Program-made: the position numbers and the translations under genes
The notes under the pieces: generated by a model
What the model was told of the DNA's origin: nothing
The model's database searches: none
The model's input: only the letters and a program-made list of their open reading frames with translations
Shown here: one piece after another, positions 27,358 through 37,190 of the stretch
How positions within the stretch are numbered: position 1 is the stretch's first letter
How the letters are laid out: the number at the start of each line of letters is the position of its first letter
Assembly (NCBI GenBank): GCA_004293675.1
Contig: READ01000009.1
Coordinates: 180,715-244,714 of the forward strand
Direction: 5' to 3'
From: Betaproteobacteria bacterium
GTDB lineage: Bacteria; Pseudomonadota; Gammaproteobacteria; Burkholderiales; Casimicrobiaceae
Length of the DNA: 64,000 nt

Positions 27358-28104
27358 TCACCGCGCCCCGCGCAGCAACACCAAAATCGCCCCGCTGCCA
27401 CCGCCGTTCGGACGCGGTTCGCAGTACGCCAGCACTTCGTCTTTGAGCTGCAACCAACGGCGCACTTTGCTACGGAGCACCGGTATTTTTTGATGGCTTG
27501 AGAGCCCTTTACCGTGAATGATTCGTACGCAGCGCCAATCGGCCGTTCGGGCTTCACGCACGAATTCTGAAATCGCGGTGTGCGCGTCGTCTTGGGTGTG
27601 GCCATGCAAATCCAGCTCGGCTTGAATCGTCCATTGACCGCGCCGAAGTTTTCGGAGCAAATCGGGATTGATGCCCGCGCGGATGAAGCTTTGGTCGTCT
27701 TCGATATCCGCGCCGATGTCCCAGCTCATGGGGCTCGGGTACATGGCGAGTTGGCTCGCAGCCAATGCGTTTTGCTCGTCGGCTTCGCGCTGCTTGGGAT
27801 GGGGCGACGGCTTTGGCGCTGAATTGGCGATCCGGGCGGATTGCTTGAGCGGTGTCGCATCCCCGACGCTATTTCGAAACAGTTTTAGCTCGGCGTCGCT
27901 AGGCGCTTTGAGTTCGGTCCACGGACGAAACAAATCGGCGAAGCGCTCGGGCTCGGTGGACTGATCTTTTGCCGTAACCGATTCGCCACCAAACGACGCC
28001 GCCGTTTCGCGCGCACGCTCTTCAATGCGCCGCGCTTTGCGGTTGGCTTTACGCTCGGTTTTAAGCAGCAGCGCGAGTTCGGTGATGTCTTTGCCAGTAG
28101 CCAT
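27358..28104 (-). CDS. Smr-domain protein
   Basis: A 248-residue protein with a charged, probably disordered N-terminal half (KTERKANRKARRIEERARE is helical and basic) and a C-terminal Smr domain. The Smr signature is plain: ELDLHGHTQDDAHTAISEFV, then CVRIIHGKGL and the end LAYCEPRPNGGGSGAILVLL. Smr domains, first seen at the C-terminus of MutS2, bind and often cut branched DNA or RNA; stand-alone proteins like this are widespread (YdaL/SmrB-like). SmrB of E. coli cuts mRNA at collided ribosomes, but equivalence here is not established. Confidence 0.9.
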   Translation of the reverse strand: MATGKDITELALLLKTERKANRKARRIEERARETAASFGGESVTAKDQSTEPERFADLFRPWTELKAPSDAELKLFRNSVGDATPLKQSARIANSAPKPSPHPKQREADEQNALAASQLAMYPSPMSWDIGADIEDDQSFIRAGINPDLLRKLRRGQWTIQAELDLHGHTQDDAHTAISEFVREARTADWRCVRIIHGKGLSSHQKIPVLRSKVRRWLQLKDEVLAYCEPRPNGGGSGAILVLLRGAR

Positions 28105-28126
28105 AACCAGAGGGGCGAAGAACCCC

Positions 28127-28281
28127 TAGCCCGCGGGCGGGAGAGGGGCAGGGGTGAGGGTGTGTTGAGGAGCAAGGGCTTTGCGCTCGGCGAACTTGCT
28201 CGCGACTGTTGCTCGAGTGAAGTCAGTCGTTTCGCCGACCCACCCTCACCCTAACCCTCTCCCGCCTGCGGGAGAGGGGAC
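28127..28281. repeat. Inverted pair of GC-rich dispersed repeats
   Basis: A GGGCGGGAGAGGGGCAGGGG arm (about 28131-28155) and an opposing CCCTAACCCTCTCCCGCCTG arm (about 28249-28268), each with its own small palindrome, flank about 90 bases between the Smr gene and trxB. They could fold into one long hairpin on the transcript. They belong to the family at 27200. Confidence 0.7.
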
Positions 28282-28293
28282 TCTGTTTGCTGC

Positions 28294-29286
<993 letters not shown>

Positions 29287-29420
29287 TCAGGGGCAGAAGC
29301 AAAAATCACCGTAGCAAACGCGCCACCTCTATAAGCGCAAAAGCCTCCGCCAAGCTTTGCGTCCTAGCGACCAGAGGGAGCGTCGTCCTTCGTCATTCGT
29401 CCTCGCGCAGCGTAAATCTT

Positions 29421-29446
29421 TGCGTCCTGCGTCCTGCGTCCTGCGC
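29421..29446. repeat. Short tandem repeat, TGCGTCC x3 plus partial
   Basis: Three perfect heptamers TGCGTCC in tandem, then TGCG, in the short spacer between trxB and the response regulator gene. GCGTCCT also occurs once at 29359. It is probably a slippage product. Confidence 0.7.
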
Positions 29447-29454
29447 GAAGCGCG

Positions 29455-30075
29455 TTAGCCGCCGGTGAGCGCCACCATTCGAATCAAATGCGCCAACGAA
29501 TTGGCCTCCATCTTCTCCATCACCCGAGCGCGGTGCGCCTCAACGGTTTTGATCGAGATATCCAAATCGTAGGCGATGGTTTTATTCATCTTGCCCGTGA
29601 CAACCGCGTCGAGCACTTGTTTTTCGCGCTCCGACAAGCTCGTCAAACGCGTCTGAATGGTGGCCACATGGGTTTGCTGCGCTGCCGTTTCTGAGGCGAA
29701 GGAAAGCGCTTCTTCGATGCGCTTCAATAAATCGCTTTCGGCAAACGGCTTTTCTAGAAAATCGAAAGCACCGCGTTTGATCGCGTTGACTGCGATGGGC
29801 ACATCGGCGTGCGCCGTTACAAAGATGACCGGCACGTCGATCTCTCGCGCTTTGAGCGCTTCTTGCGCCTCGGGGCCGCTCATCGTGGGCATGCGAACGT
29901 CGAGTACGATGCAGCGCGGCGGCCCGCCCGTTCCGGGCTTGATTTCCTTTAGCAGGCTCTCGGCGTCGGGGAACAACCGGGCTTGGTAGCCATTGGTTTG
30001 CAACAACCAAGCGACCGAGTCGCGAAACGCTTCGTCGTCGTCAACGATGTACACAATTCCTGGGTGAATACTCAT
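29455..30075 (-). CDS. FixJ-family response regulator
   Basis: A 206-residue regulator with a receiver domain (acidic pocket DDDEAF at residues 12-17, phospho-acceptor Asp59 in CIVLDVRMPTMSG, the TAHAD switch region and the FLEKPF lysine) and a C-terminal LuxR/FixJ helix-turn-helix (TSLSEREKQVLDAVVTGKMN, IAYDLDISIKTVEAHRARVM). Its ATG overlaps the kinase stop by 4 bases, so the two are co-translated. The target genes are not evident; no obvious operon partner follows. Confidence 0.94.
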   Translation of the reverse strand: MSIHPGIVYIVDDDEAFRDSVAWLLQTNGYQARLFPDAESLLKEIKPGTGGPPRCIVLDVRMPTMSGPEAQEALKAREIDVPVIFVTAHADVPIAVNAIKRGAFDFLEKPFAESDLLKRIEEALSFASETAAQQTHVATIQTRLTSLSEREKQVLDAVVTGKMNKTIAYDLDISIKTVEAHRARVMEKMEANSLAHLIRMVALTGG

Positions 30076-32099
30076 ACCTGTCCCTCGTCAAATGGCAAAG
30101 TGAATCTAAAAATTGTTCCCGTGGGCGTATTGTCCTCGAATGTGAGGCGTCCTTCATGATATTCAATCAGAGACCGGCAAATGTTGAGCCCCATGCCCAT
30201 GCCGTCGGCTTTGGTGCTGAAAAACGGTGAAAACAGCTGTCCGGCGACGTCGGCGGGGATGCCGGTGCCCCGATCAAGCACCTCAACGGCGGCCATGCCA
30301 GCGTCCACGCGCCGCGTGCGGATTTCGGCAATGCGATCAACCGCAGGCAAGTGGCTCATGGCTTCGCGGGCGTTGCGTAAAAAGTTGAGCAAAACTTGTT
30401 CGATCATGATTCGATCAGCGAATACTTTGGGCAGCGTGTCATCAAGACTCAACACGCAGTGCAGAGCGCGTGACTCTTCGTCGCTTTCAACCAATTGCGC
30501 CATGTCTTTGGCCAAATCGTTGATTGAAATGGCACGACGTTCGGGTTCACGCGTGCGAACGAATTCGCGCACGCGTGAAATGATGGCACCCGCTCGGGCG
30601 ACCTGCGCATCGGCTTTCTCCATGGCGGCGACGATGGTGGGATCGGGATTGCCGTTGCCACGAAGCTTTCGAATGCACCCGTTGACGTAGTTGGCAATGG
30701 CGGCCAAGGGTTGATTGATTTCGTGGGCGAGTGTGGATGCGATTTCGCCGACCGACATCAAGCGCGACGTTCGCGTGAGCCGGTCTTGTTGGGTTTGGCG
30801 GACACGGTCCGCGCTGACGCGATCTGTCACGTCGCCGAGCGTGGTGAGTCGAGCTAAACGTCCATCCACCCAACGTACTGCGCGGGTGCGCGTTAGGAAA
30901 AAGCGCTGTGTCGCCCGATGCTCTAATTCGTTTTTGAACACATCACCGGGTTGATTGTCCGCAGTGATGAGCATCGCCGCAGGGTACTGCTCAGACGGCG
31001 AAATCACGAAGCCCGATTCGATGCTAGACGCACTTTGTCCGACAACGACACCGGGAAACGATTCCCGTAACTGTACGTTGCAGAACAACAATTCATGGCT
31101 TTGCAAATCGCTCACATAGACAGAAACGTCGAGCGAATCGAGCACCGTACCGAATCGATCGTTGGTTTCCTTGAGGCTCGAAATCGATTGCAAATAGACA
31201 CGGTCTCGATCAAGCTCAGCCTCTCGGCGCATGCGCTGTTGCTTGCGCAAACTCATTAAGGTCCAGACCATCAAAGCGGTGAGCGCGAGCACCGCGGTTG
31301 ATAGCGTCAAATTCGGTAGCAGCGAGGAGGGCTTTGCGCCGACCAGCGTTAGCTGCAGATCCCGCCACGGCAAGCTCATGGGTAGCGTGTGCTGATGCAT
31401 GCCCGATTCAAGGTTGATGGCCTCGGCATTGGTGATGCCGTTGCCATCCGTGTCGCTGATGACGATGCGGTATTTGCGAAGCGTCCAATCGGGCGCGCTT
31501 TTCTCGAGCAGCGCGTCAAATGAAATGATCGCGTTAATCGTGCCGTCGAAGCGCGCTTGATCGAGTATGGGTGCAGCGTACTCAATGAAGTAGCGCCCGT
31601 TGCTACCGCGAAATGGCTGCGAGTAGGTGCTGCGCGAAGTTTTCTCCGGAAACGATGACATCCTGATTTGATCGGAAAATGGAGCGCGATTGCGCATCAC
31701 AGTTTCGAGCGAATTGATAGCTGGTGCGTGACGCGTTACCTCGAGCGTGGATTTGATTCGCAGCACATCAGTGATGTAGCCCGAATCGATGGCGCGCTTG
31801 CCTGCAAGTCGGTCGAACTCTTCGGATGAAAACCGCTGGTCGCCCATATCGAGCGCCAATCGATCAAAAAACGTTTGATCCGCTTCAAGTTTTCGCGTGA
31901 TCGATTGCTCGATCAACGCAGCATCGCGAATGATTTCGCTCTTTTCGAGGTCAGCTTCGTGCCGCGCAACGAAGTAGATGAAAAGCAGCATCCCGGCCGC
32001 AAACAAAAGCAAAAGCCATTCGTGAACATACCAGTCGCGGCTCGGCGGGCTGCGAGCGCTCGATTTGTCGGCGACTGCATCGGTGGGTCGGTCTGGCAT
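30072..32099 (-). CDS. Membrane sensor histidine kinase (FixL-like transmitter)
   Basis: A 675-residue kinase. The N-terminus has a membrane helix (LLLLFAAGMLLFIYFVA), a periplasmic sensory region of about 210 residues resembling CHASE/Cache-type domains (it includes NGRYFIEYAAPI), a second helix (LTLSTAVLALTALMVWTL), a PAS-like segment (FGTVLDSLDVSVYVSDL ... RAVRWVDGRLARLTTLGDVT), a histidine phosphorylation box (VGEIASTLAHEINQPLAAIA) and a HATPase domain (LNFLRNAREAM, DRGTGIP, MGLNICRSLIEYHEG). The H-box is of the FixL/TtrS kind. It phosphorylates the overlapping FixJ-like regulator. The ligand is unknown. Confidence 0.92.
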   Translation of the reverse strand: MPDRPTDAVADKSSARSPPSRDWYVHEWLLLLFAAGMLLFIYFVARHEADLEKSEIIRDAALIEQSITRKLEADQTFFDRLALDMGDQRFSSEEFDRLAGKRAIDSGYITDVLRIKSTLEVTRHAPAINSLETVMRNRAPFSDQIRMSSFPEKTSRSTYSQPFRGSNGRYFIEYAAPILDQARFDGTINAIISFDALLEKSAPDWTLRKYRIVISDTDGNGITNAEAINLESGMHQHTLPMSLPWRDLQLTLVGAKPSSLLPNLTLSTAVLALTALMVWTLMSLRKQQRMRREAELDRDRVYLQSISSLKETNDRFGTVLDSLDVSVYVSDLQSHELLFCNVQLRESFPGVVVGQSASSIESGFVISPSEQYPAAMLITADNQPGDVFKNELEHRATQRFFLTRTRAVRWVDGRLARLTTLGDVTDRVSADRVRQTQQDRLTRTSRLMSVGEIASTLAHEINQPLAAIANYVNGCIRKLRGNGNPDPTIVAAMEKADAQVARAGAIISRVREFVRTREPERRAISINDLAKDMAQLVESDEESRALHCVLSLDDTLPKVFADRIMIEQVLLNFLRNAREAMSHLPAVDRIAEIRTRRVDAGMAAVEVLDRGTGIPADVAGQLFSPFFSTKADGMGMGLNICRSLIEYHEGRLTFEDNTPTGTIFRFTLPFDEGQV

Positions 32100-32253
32100 C
32101 CTGACATTTTACGGTGGCGCGATACGGCCCTTGTGAGCCGATGCATGAGCTTCTCGCCATGACGAACGCAGCGTTTCGGTGTACGCTCAGCACTTACGTC
32201 GGACGCCCGCCAGCGTCGTCGGGCCAAAAAATTAATTGTGTGGGAGGCAGCGC

Positions 32254-32712
32254 ATGCTCGTCAGTGAAATTCTTCGAATCAAGGGCTCAACACTTTTTAC
32301 CGCCACGCCAGACATGAGTGTCTCTGACGCCGTTCACGTCATGGCGGAGCGCGACATCGGGTCATTGGTCGTGATGGATCGTGGCGTCTTGGTGGGCATG
32401 CTCACGTTTCGCGAATTGATTAAAGTGCTCGATGAGCGCGGCACAGAGCTCAAATCTTTGGCCGTGAGCGAAATCATGGAGCGTGATGCGCTCACAGCGA
32501 CGCCCTCGATGGACGTCCAAGAGCTCCGAAAAGCGATGCTTCAACGCCACGCCCGCTACATTCCGGTCATGGAAGGCACGATGCTGCAAGGGGTTCTGTC
32601 GTTTCACGACGTGGCAAAGGCCGTCTACGAGGAGCAAAGTTTTGAAAACAAAATGCTCAAAAGCTACATCAAGAATTGGCCGGATGAAGAAGAGGCGACT
32701 GCCGGGGGCTGA
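32254..32712 (+). CDS. CBS-domain pair protein
   Basis: A 152-residue protein consisting of two CBS domains. The first reads TPDMSVSDAVHVMAERDIGS LVVMD with VGMLTFREL; the second reads TPSMDVQELRKAMLQRHARY with LQGVLSFHDVAKAV. Such proteins bind adenosyl nucleotides and act as stand-alone sensors. The ATG at 32254 follows GGAGG by 6 bases, which rules out the TTG at 32236. It is transcribed alone, divergently from the kinase gene. Confidence 0.92.
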   Translation: MLVSEILRIKGSTLFTATPDMSVSDAVHVMAERDIGSLVVMDRGVLVGMLTFRELIKVLDERGTELKSLAVSEIMERDALTATPSMDVQELRKAMLQRHARYIPVMEGTMLQGVLSFHDVAKAVYEEQSFENKMLKSYIKNWPDEEEATAGG

Positions 32713-32748
32713 GGCCCGCTTCGCTAGAAAGCGAACCGCGCTAGCGGC

Positions 32749-33636
32749 TCATTGCTGAGTCGCTCGTTTTGGCATTAACACCATCGCCACGGCGCCAACG
32801 ATGGCCAGCAGCGCCACGTAGTCAAACGTTCGTGGCAATTCGCCCAGGAGCACCATGCCGCTGACGAACCCAACGATGGGCACCAACAGCGAGCTGATGC
32901 CGGTGACTTGTGCGGGCAGCGCGCGCACGAGCTCGTTCCACGCGAACCAGCAGAAGCCGAAAATTGCGAAGACATTAAAGAGCAACCCGAACCAAGCGCT
33001 CGGTGCCGTGGGCAGCCACGTGCTGTGACTGGTTAATAGCGCGCCGAGCAGGATCGGCCAACCGCCCAGCGCGAAGCTCCAAATCATTAGGGTAGATGTG
33101 GGAATTGACTTTGGAAATCGCTTCGTGAGCACGATGCCAAAAGCCCACACGAATCCCGACGCGATCATCAGCAACGCACCAATCGGCGCTGCTTTGAGCG
33201 CAGTGAACTCGTCAATCAACAGCAATGAAACACCGCTCATTCCAAGCGCAATGGCCGTGATCCGTCGCGGTGTGAGCGCTTCGCCGAGTAAGGGTCGCGA
33301 CAGAAGCACAACCCATAGCGGCATGGTGTAGGCGAGTATTCCCGCTCGCCCTGAAGGCAGCATGGACAAACCCCACGCCGAAAAGATATTCCATCCCGCC
33401 ACGTTGCACATGGCGCAAACAAACATAAGCCCCCAGTGCTCGCGCGGGATCATCAGGGAAGTTTTTGTTTTTAGGTTGTAGGCCAGAAACCACATGAATC
33501 CGGCGACGACGCACCACGTGCGAAATACCCAAAAGTCTAGTTCTGCCAGGGCCATTTTCATGATGGGCCAATTCATGCCCCACAACAAAACGACTACAGC
33601 AAACAGGCCTACTTCGCGGCGGGACAATATGAACAA
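32749..33636 (-). CDS. EamA/DMT-superfamily transporter
   Basis: A 295-residue protein with ten predicted membrane helices arranged as two EamA repeats. The first repeat has VVLLWGMNWPIMKMALAELD; the second begins near GALLMIASGFVWAFGIVLTK and ends LLVPIVGFVSGMVLLGELP. Members export amino acids or other metabolites, and the substrate is not predictable. The start appears to be TTG at 33636 with AGGA about 6 bases upstream. Confidence 0.9.
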   Translation of the reverse strand: MFILSRREVGLFAVVVLLWGMNWPIMKMALAELDFWVFRTWCVVAGFMWFLAYNLKTKTSLMIPREHWGLMFVCAMCNVAGWNIFSAWGLSMLPSGRAGILAYTMPLWVVLLSRPLLGEALTPRRITAIALGMSGVSLLLIDEFTALKAAPIGALLMIASGFVWAFGIVLTKRFPKSIPTSTLMIWSFALGGWPILLGALLTSHSTWLPTAPSAWFGLLFNVFAIFGFCWFAWNELVRALPAQVTGISSLLVPIVGFVSGMVLLGELPRTFDYVALLAIVGAVAMVLMPKRATQQ

Positions 33637-33661
33637 ACCAATCCTAACTTATTCAGTGAAC

Positions 33662-33745
33662 GCCATATTAATAAAGGGAAATAGCAATATTTGCTGAAAA
33701 AATGAAAACAGCAATAAAGCGCTCAAAGCCCAATGTTTAAAGCGC
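33662..33745. repeat. 84-bp intergenic inverted-end element, copy 5
   Basis: The left arm is GCCATATTAATAAAGGGAA; the right arm from the other strand is GCGCTTTAAACATTGGGCTT (the one copy whose last base triplet is CGC instead of GGC). Exactly 84 bases, A/T-rich, between the EamA gene start and the DUF2863 gene end. It contains a small internal hairpin AGCAA-TAT-TTGCT. Confidence 0.75.
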
Positions 33746-33794
33746 GCTGATTAGAAAAGCTGGCCTGCAATGGGTAGTACGCGCGAGTGCGCGC

Positions 33795-34976
33795 TCAATG
33801 CAGCTGAACGCCCTCGGTATCGGCGTCTTCGGGCAAATGAGCGTGCAACATTTCACCTTCACGGTTGGGGAAATGCGGCGCGCCGCAGTCGTCGCAAAAC
33901 TCAAGCGGTAACTGTTCGTCGAGCGTGATGATGTGCGTCACACCCGCCGCACGCAGTAACTGCTCGATTTCATCGGGCACCGGTGTGTCTTCGGCCTCGT
34001 CAGATACGAGCGGCCAAATCGTGCCATGAATCACATCTTCTTCATCGCCCAGCGAAAATCCGATGCGGTATTCCTCGATGCCGTTGCCCCAACAGCCACC
34101 GATAATGGCGGTGAGCTTTTCGGGCGGAGTATGGGTGACCGCTTCAATGTAGGACACCGACGCGCCGATCGAGTAAGCACGCGACGCTAAATCCGCATCG
34201 CGACACGCCGAGAAAAATGTACGGGGTAGCGTGAGTTCATGTGGAAAACCAACGAGCATTGGTTGAATCGCAGCACCGCCTTGGGCGCGCCAATTGGCTA
34301 AACACGTTTGCCGCGCTTCCTCGACCGGCGTTGTCATTTCTTGCCATGCGTAAAACGGCTCGCCTTCGGGCACTTGAAACGCACCGATCACCATGCGCAT
34401 ATCGCACACCACATCGGGGGCATCTTCAACCGTTTTGGTGTCTACCGAGAGCGCGGTTTTAGCGCGCAGCGAACTGACCAAGGTGTCGAGCATGGCGCGC
34501 GATTCGCTGTAGCTGTGCGGCAGCTGATCGGGCGCGAAGAGGTAATCCACGATCGAGACCTTGGCCTTCGATGAAAACACATGCGCGCTCAACTGCACGG
34601 TGAGGTTTTGAACGACTTGCTTTGGGATCGTTTTCGTTGGAATTTTGGCGCGGCCCCACACCAAGATGGGAGCGGCAAATAAGCACACCCGTTGACGTCC
34701 CAGCTCGGAATCGATGAGCACAGATTCGGTGAGCGATTCCACCATGTCCGCCAGCGCATCGAAGGTGTTTTCGGGCGAATCGTGCGCTTTATCGAGCGCA
34801 CGATTGATCGCCTCTTCATCGTTGTTTTCTAGGTGCGCTGTGACGGCTTTTTCGAGCTCGCGCTCCCAATACACGTCTTCGGCACGCGATTTAGACGACG
34901 CGAGGCCTTCGGCTAAACGCACCAGCTGATTAGATTCGCGGGCACCGCTTTTGCGGCGAAATGGGGCACGTGGCAT
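33795..34976 (-). CDS. DUF2863 family protein
   Basis: A 393-residue soluble protein that resembles DUF2863, a family found mainly in Burkholderiales and relatives. Characteristic parts are FRRKSGARESNQLVRLAEGL at the N-terminus and, near the C-terminus, a possible zinc-binding segment FCDDCGAPHFPNREGE followed by LHAHLPE. No function is known. The N-terminal third is helical and acidic. The ATG at 34976 is preceded by AGGGAA. It is transcribed alone. I am fairly sure of the family but cannot test it here. Confidence 0.75.
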   Translation of the reverse strand: MPRAPFRRKSGARESNQLVRLAEGLASSKSRAEDVYWERELEKAVTAHLENNDEEAINRALDKAHDSPENTFDALADMVESLTESVLIDSELGRQRVCLFAAPILVWGRAKIPTKTIPKQVVQNLTVQLSAHVFSSKAKVSIVDYLFAPDQLPHSYSESRAMLDTLVSSLRAKTALSVDTKTVEDAPDVVCDMRMVIGAFQVPEGEPFYAWQEMTTPVEEARQTCLANWRAQGGAAIQPMLVGFPHELTLPRTFFSACRDADLASRAYSIGASVSYIEAVTHTPPEKLTAIIGGCWGNGIEEYRIGFSLGDEEDVIHGTIWPLVSDEAEDTPVPDEIEQLLRAAGVTHIITLDEQLPLEFCDDCGAPHFPNREGEMLHAHLPEDADTEGVQLH

Positions 34977-35157
34977 GGTGTTGATTCCCTAAAAGGACGG
35001 CCCATTCTAGAGGCAGCGCTTTTGCGGCGCTTTCAGAGCACCGCTCAGTTGGCCGCTGGCGCGAGGCTAGCTCTGTTCTGCACGGCAGTAGTCAACGGGG
35101 TCTCACCATGGCTCGCTTGTCGCCCCGGCGGTCACTGTACAGGCTGGGGACGCGGGG

Positions 35158-36105
35158 CTACCAAGACGTCGTTGCCGGTGTCGGCGCGTTGGCCATACGA
35201 GCGGACCCGCCAGCAGGGACTCCCGTCCCGGCATACATCTGCTTCTCGACCTTGCCAGCTCGCTGAAAAAATGTACGCGTGTTGAGTAACACCACCATGA
35301 CTGCGCAAGTCGCTATGGCGTAAAGCGTGGCAAGCGCCAGCCCGTGGCCCCGCAGCGTTTCAGCGAACACAAAGCAAAACACGATCTTCACGCCACAGCC
35401 CTCAACATAACCAACCAATCCGCGCCGCGCTTGCGGCACGCCCAAGCGCTGATGTGCCGAAATGGCGATCGTTGCGCCAATCAGCGGCACGCTTGCGAGC
35501 ATGCCGACCCAATGTGCCGGTAGGTAGGCGCTGAAAAAAATGATACCGCCGCAAACCAGACCCGCGTTCATCGCTACGGCCCAGATCGGAATTTGAAGGG
35601 CGGGCTTGGCGGCCGCTGGTACCGATGGCGTACGGACACCTTGCATCAGCTCGGGCATGAACCAGCGAATAGCCGCACATACAAAAAGTGCCAGCAGCAG
35701 GGTTTGTAGTCGGGTTGCGGGAATAGACACGAACAGTGCGGCAATCATCAAGCTGACGGCCAGCGCTACGGCCAGACAGGTCACTGCACGAAGCTTGGTA
35801 CACAGGTGCGCGTACAAAAGCGCAAAAAAGGCATATGCCGCCGTTGCAGACATCACGTTGACAGCGGCACGGATTGCGAAATCGGGAACATCGCGCGTAG
35901 CAAGCCACATCAGCGTGGGCGCTGTCACAACCGGGAGGCCAGCCAGAATCCCCGACGCTCGATCACCGAACTGTCGGCCGATCCAAAGCACGGCTGCTAC
36001 ACACATCACAGTAATCGCAGTTTTTACTACCGTCAAAGCGCCTATCGAACCCGGATCAGCGCGCAAGCTCTGAAACCAATCCATTAAAGAAGCAAAAACA
36101 TCCAT
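35158..36105 (-). CDS. Multi-pass membrane protein of unknown function
   Basis: A 315-residue integral membrane protein with about nine hydrophobic segments (for example ITVMCVAAVLWIGRQF, AVMALAVSLMIAAL-like stretches, VAMNAGLVCGGIIFFSAYL, LASVPLIGATIAISAHQ). A conserved-looking loop GDRASGILAGLPVVTAPTLM follows the first helices, and YVEGCGVKIVFCFVFAETL near the end contains Cys pairs in the membrane. I do not recognise the family. The last 30 residues are polar and variable. It has no obvious operon partner. Confidence 0.7.
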   Translation of the reverse strand: MDVFASLMDWFQSLRADPGSIGALTVVKTAITVMCVAAVLWIGRQFGDRASGILAGLPVVTAPTLMWLATRDVPDFAIRAAVNVMSATAAYAFFALLYAHLCTKLRAVTCLAVALAVSLMIAALFVSIPATRLQTLLLALFVCAAIRWFMPELMQGVRTPSVPAAAKPALQIPIWAVAMNAGLVCGGIIFFSAYLPAHWVGMLASVPLIGATIAISAHQRLGVPQARRGLVGYVEGCGVKIVFCFVFAETLRGHGLALATLYAIATCAVMVVLLNTRTFFQRAGKVEKQMYAGTGVPAGGSARMANAPTPATTSW

Positions 36106-36419
36106 GAGAGCTGCCCTGACCCTAGTTGCGCGTCGCTGACAATGCCACGCCTATAGAGTTAAACGGAATTGATCGGAAATTTCGGGCATTTCTGTAGTTC
36201 GCGGCGACGGTTTTTGGCGCAGACTGATCTGAGCAACCCGCTTTTCTGCGCGATGCCGCAATCCGCTCCGCCGGCGAGCACCATTCCCGTGCGTTTCAGA
36301 TTTCGTCGTATTGCGATTGCCACGAGCCGGGGTTACGCCCTACACTCAGTTTTGAGGGACTTGCGTGGGGCGGGTTCTCAATAGGGCGCCAAGACGACGG
36401 ATTTGGCGAAGGAAGTTCA
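36106..36419. other. Upstream region of the ECF sigma gene
   Basis: No coding content is seen. Between the divergent membrane-protein and sigma genes, it must hold both promoters. A GGGGTTACGCCC stretch at about 36332 contains GTAACC on the minus strand, the motif that recurs upstream of 40523. A strong GAAGGAAG stands just before the sigma ATG. Confidence 0.45.
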
Positions 36420-36950
36420 ATGTCAGCAGTATCTGTGGACGCGAAATTCAGCGAGCACTACGCTGAGCTAAGGCGTCTTGCGCACATGCGCTTGCATCGA
36501 GATGGCGGTGGCTTCGCATTGGAGACCACCGCTTTGGTTAACGAGTGCTATCTAAAGCTTCGCAGCATCGAGAGTTTGGTCGACGCCGAGCGCACGCATT
36601 TCATGGCCTACGCGTCGCGCACCATGCGCTCGATCATCGTTGATTTGGTGCGCGAGCAGCTAGCACTTCGGCGCGGTGGAGACATGAATATGGTCACCCT
36701 AAACACCGAAATTGCCGAAAACACGCCCGACACCAAAGCAGGCAAATATGACGTCTTGCAGATCCACGAAGCGCTCAATCAGCTTGAGCAGCTTGAGCCT
36801 CGCTTAGCGCAAGTCGTGGAGTTGCGCTATTTCGGTGGGCTGACTTTCGAAGAGATGTCTGAGACCATGCAGCTCAACGAGCGAACCATTCGTCGGGATT
36901 GGGACAAAGCAAAGCTATTACTTTTGGTGATGTTGCAGGATGAAGCATGA
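36420..36950 (+). CDS. ECF sigma factor (TIGR02999/ECF43-like)
   Basis: A 176-residue extracytoplasmic-function sigma factor. Region 2 contains YAELRRLAHMRLHRDGGGFA and TALVNECYLKL, then ERTHFMAYASRTMRSIIVD, the pattern of the TIGR02999/ECF43 group; region 4 has LEPRLAQVVELRYFGGLTFE and NERTIRRDWDKAK. Members of this group lack an anti-sigma factor and sit beside a Ser/Thr kinase, as here. In Xanthomonas and Vibrio examples the kinase activates the sigma by threonine phosphorylation in region 2. The ATG follows GAAGGAAG. The kinase gene starts 240 bases downstream on the same strand. Confidence 0.93.
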   Translation: MSAVSVDAKFSEHYAELRRLAHMRLHRDGGGFALETTALVNECYLKLRSIESLVDAERTHFMAYASRTMRSIIVDLVREQLALRRGGDMNMVTLNTEIAENTPDTKAGKYDVLQIHEALNQLEQLEPRLAQVVELRYFGGLTFEEMSETMQLNERTIRRDWDKAKLLLLVMLQDEA

Positions 36951-37190
36951 GCCGAATCGGGGCTCGCGCGCGAAGTCTCGGCTGACAGATAGCGTAGTGC
37001 TTCTAGCGTAACCAGACCCTTAACGCTACGCAAAATTGCTCTAGAGCCGACTGACTTGACGTATTTGGAACAGCTTTTGGAGCGACGTCCCGAGCATGAA
37101 TCCCACAGTCCTGAACAGACGCTGATTGCCGCTTTGGTTCGCACGTTTGCGCTACGCTTCGTGAATTCCAGTCTGCGCGGTGGCGATTGA

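Noticed and set aside
37056..37190. A 44-codon frame starting TTG just before the kinase gene, ending LRGGD
   Set aside because: It is in the same frame as the kinase and ends directly before it, but it has no good start or ribosome binding site and no family resemblance; it may be leader sequence.
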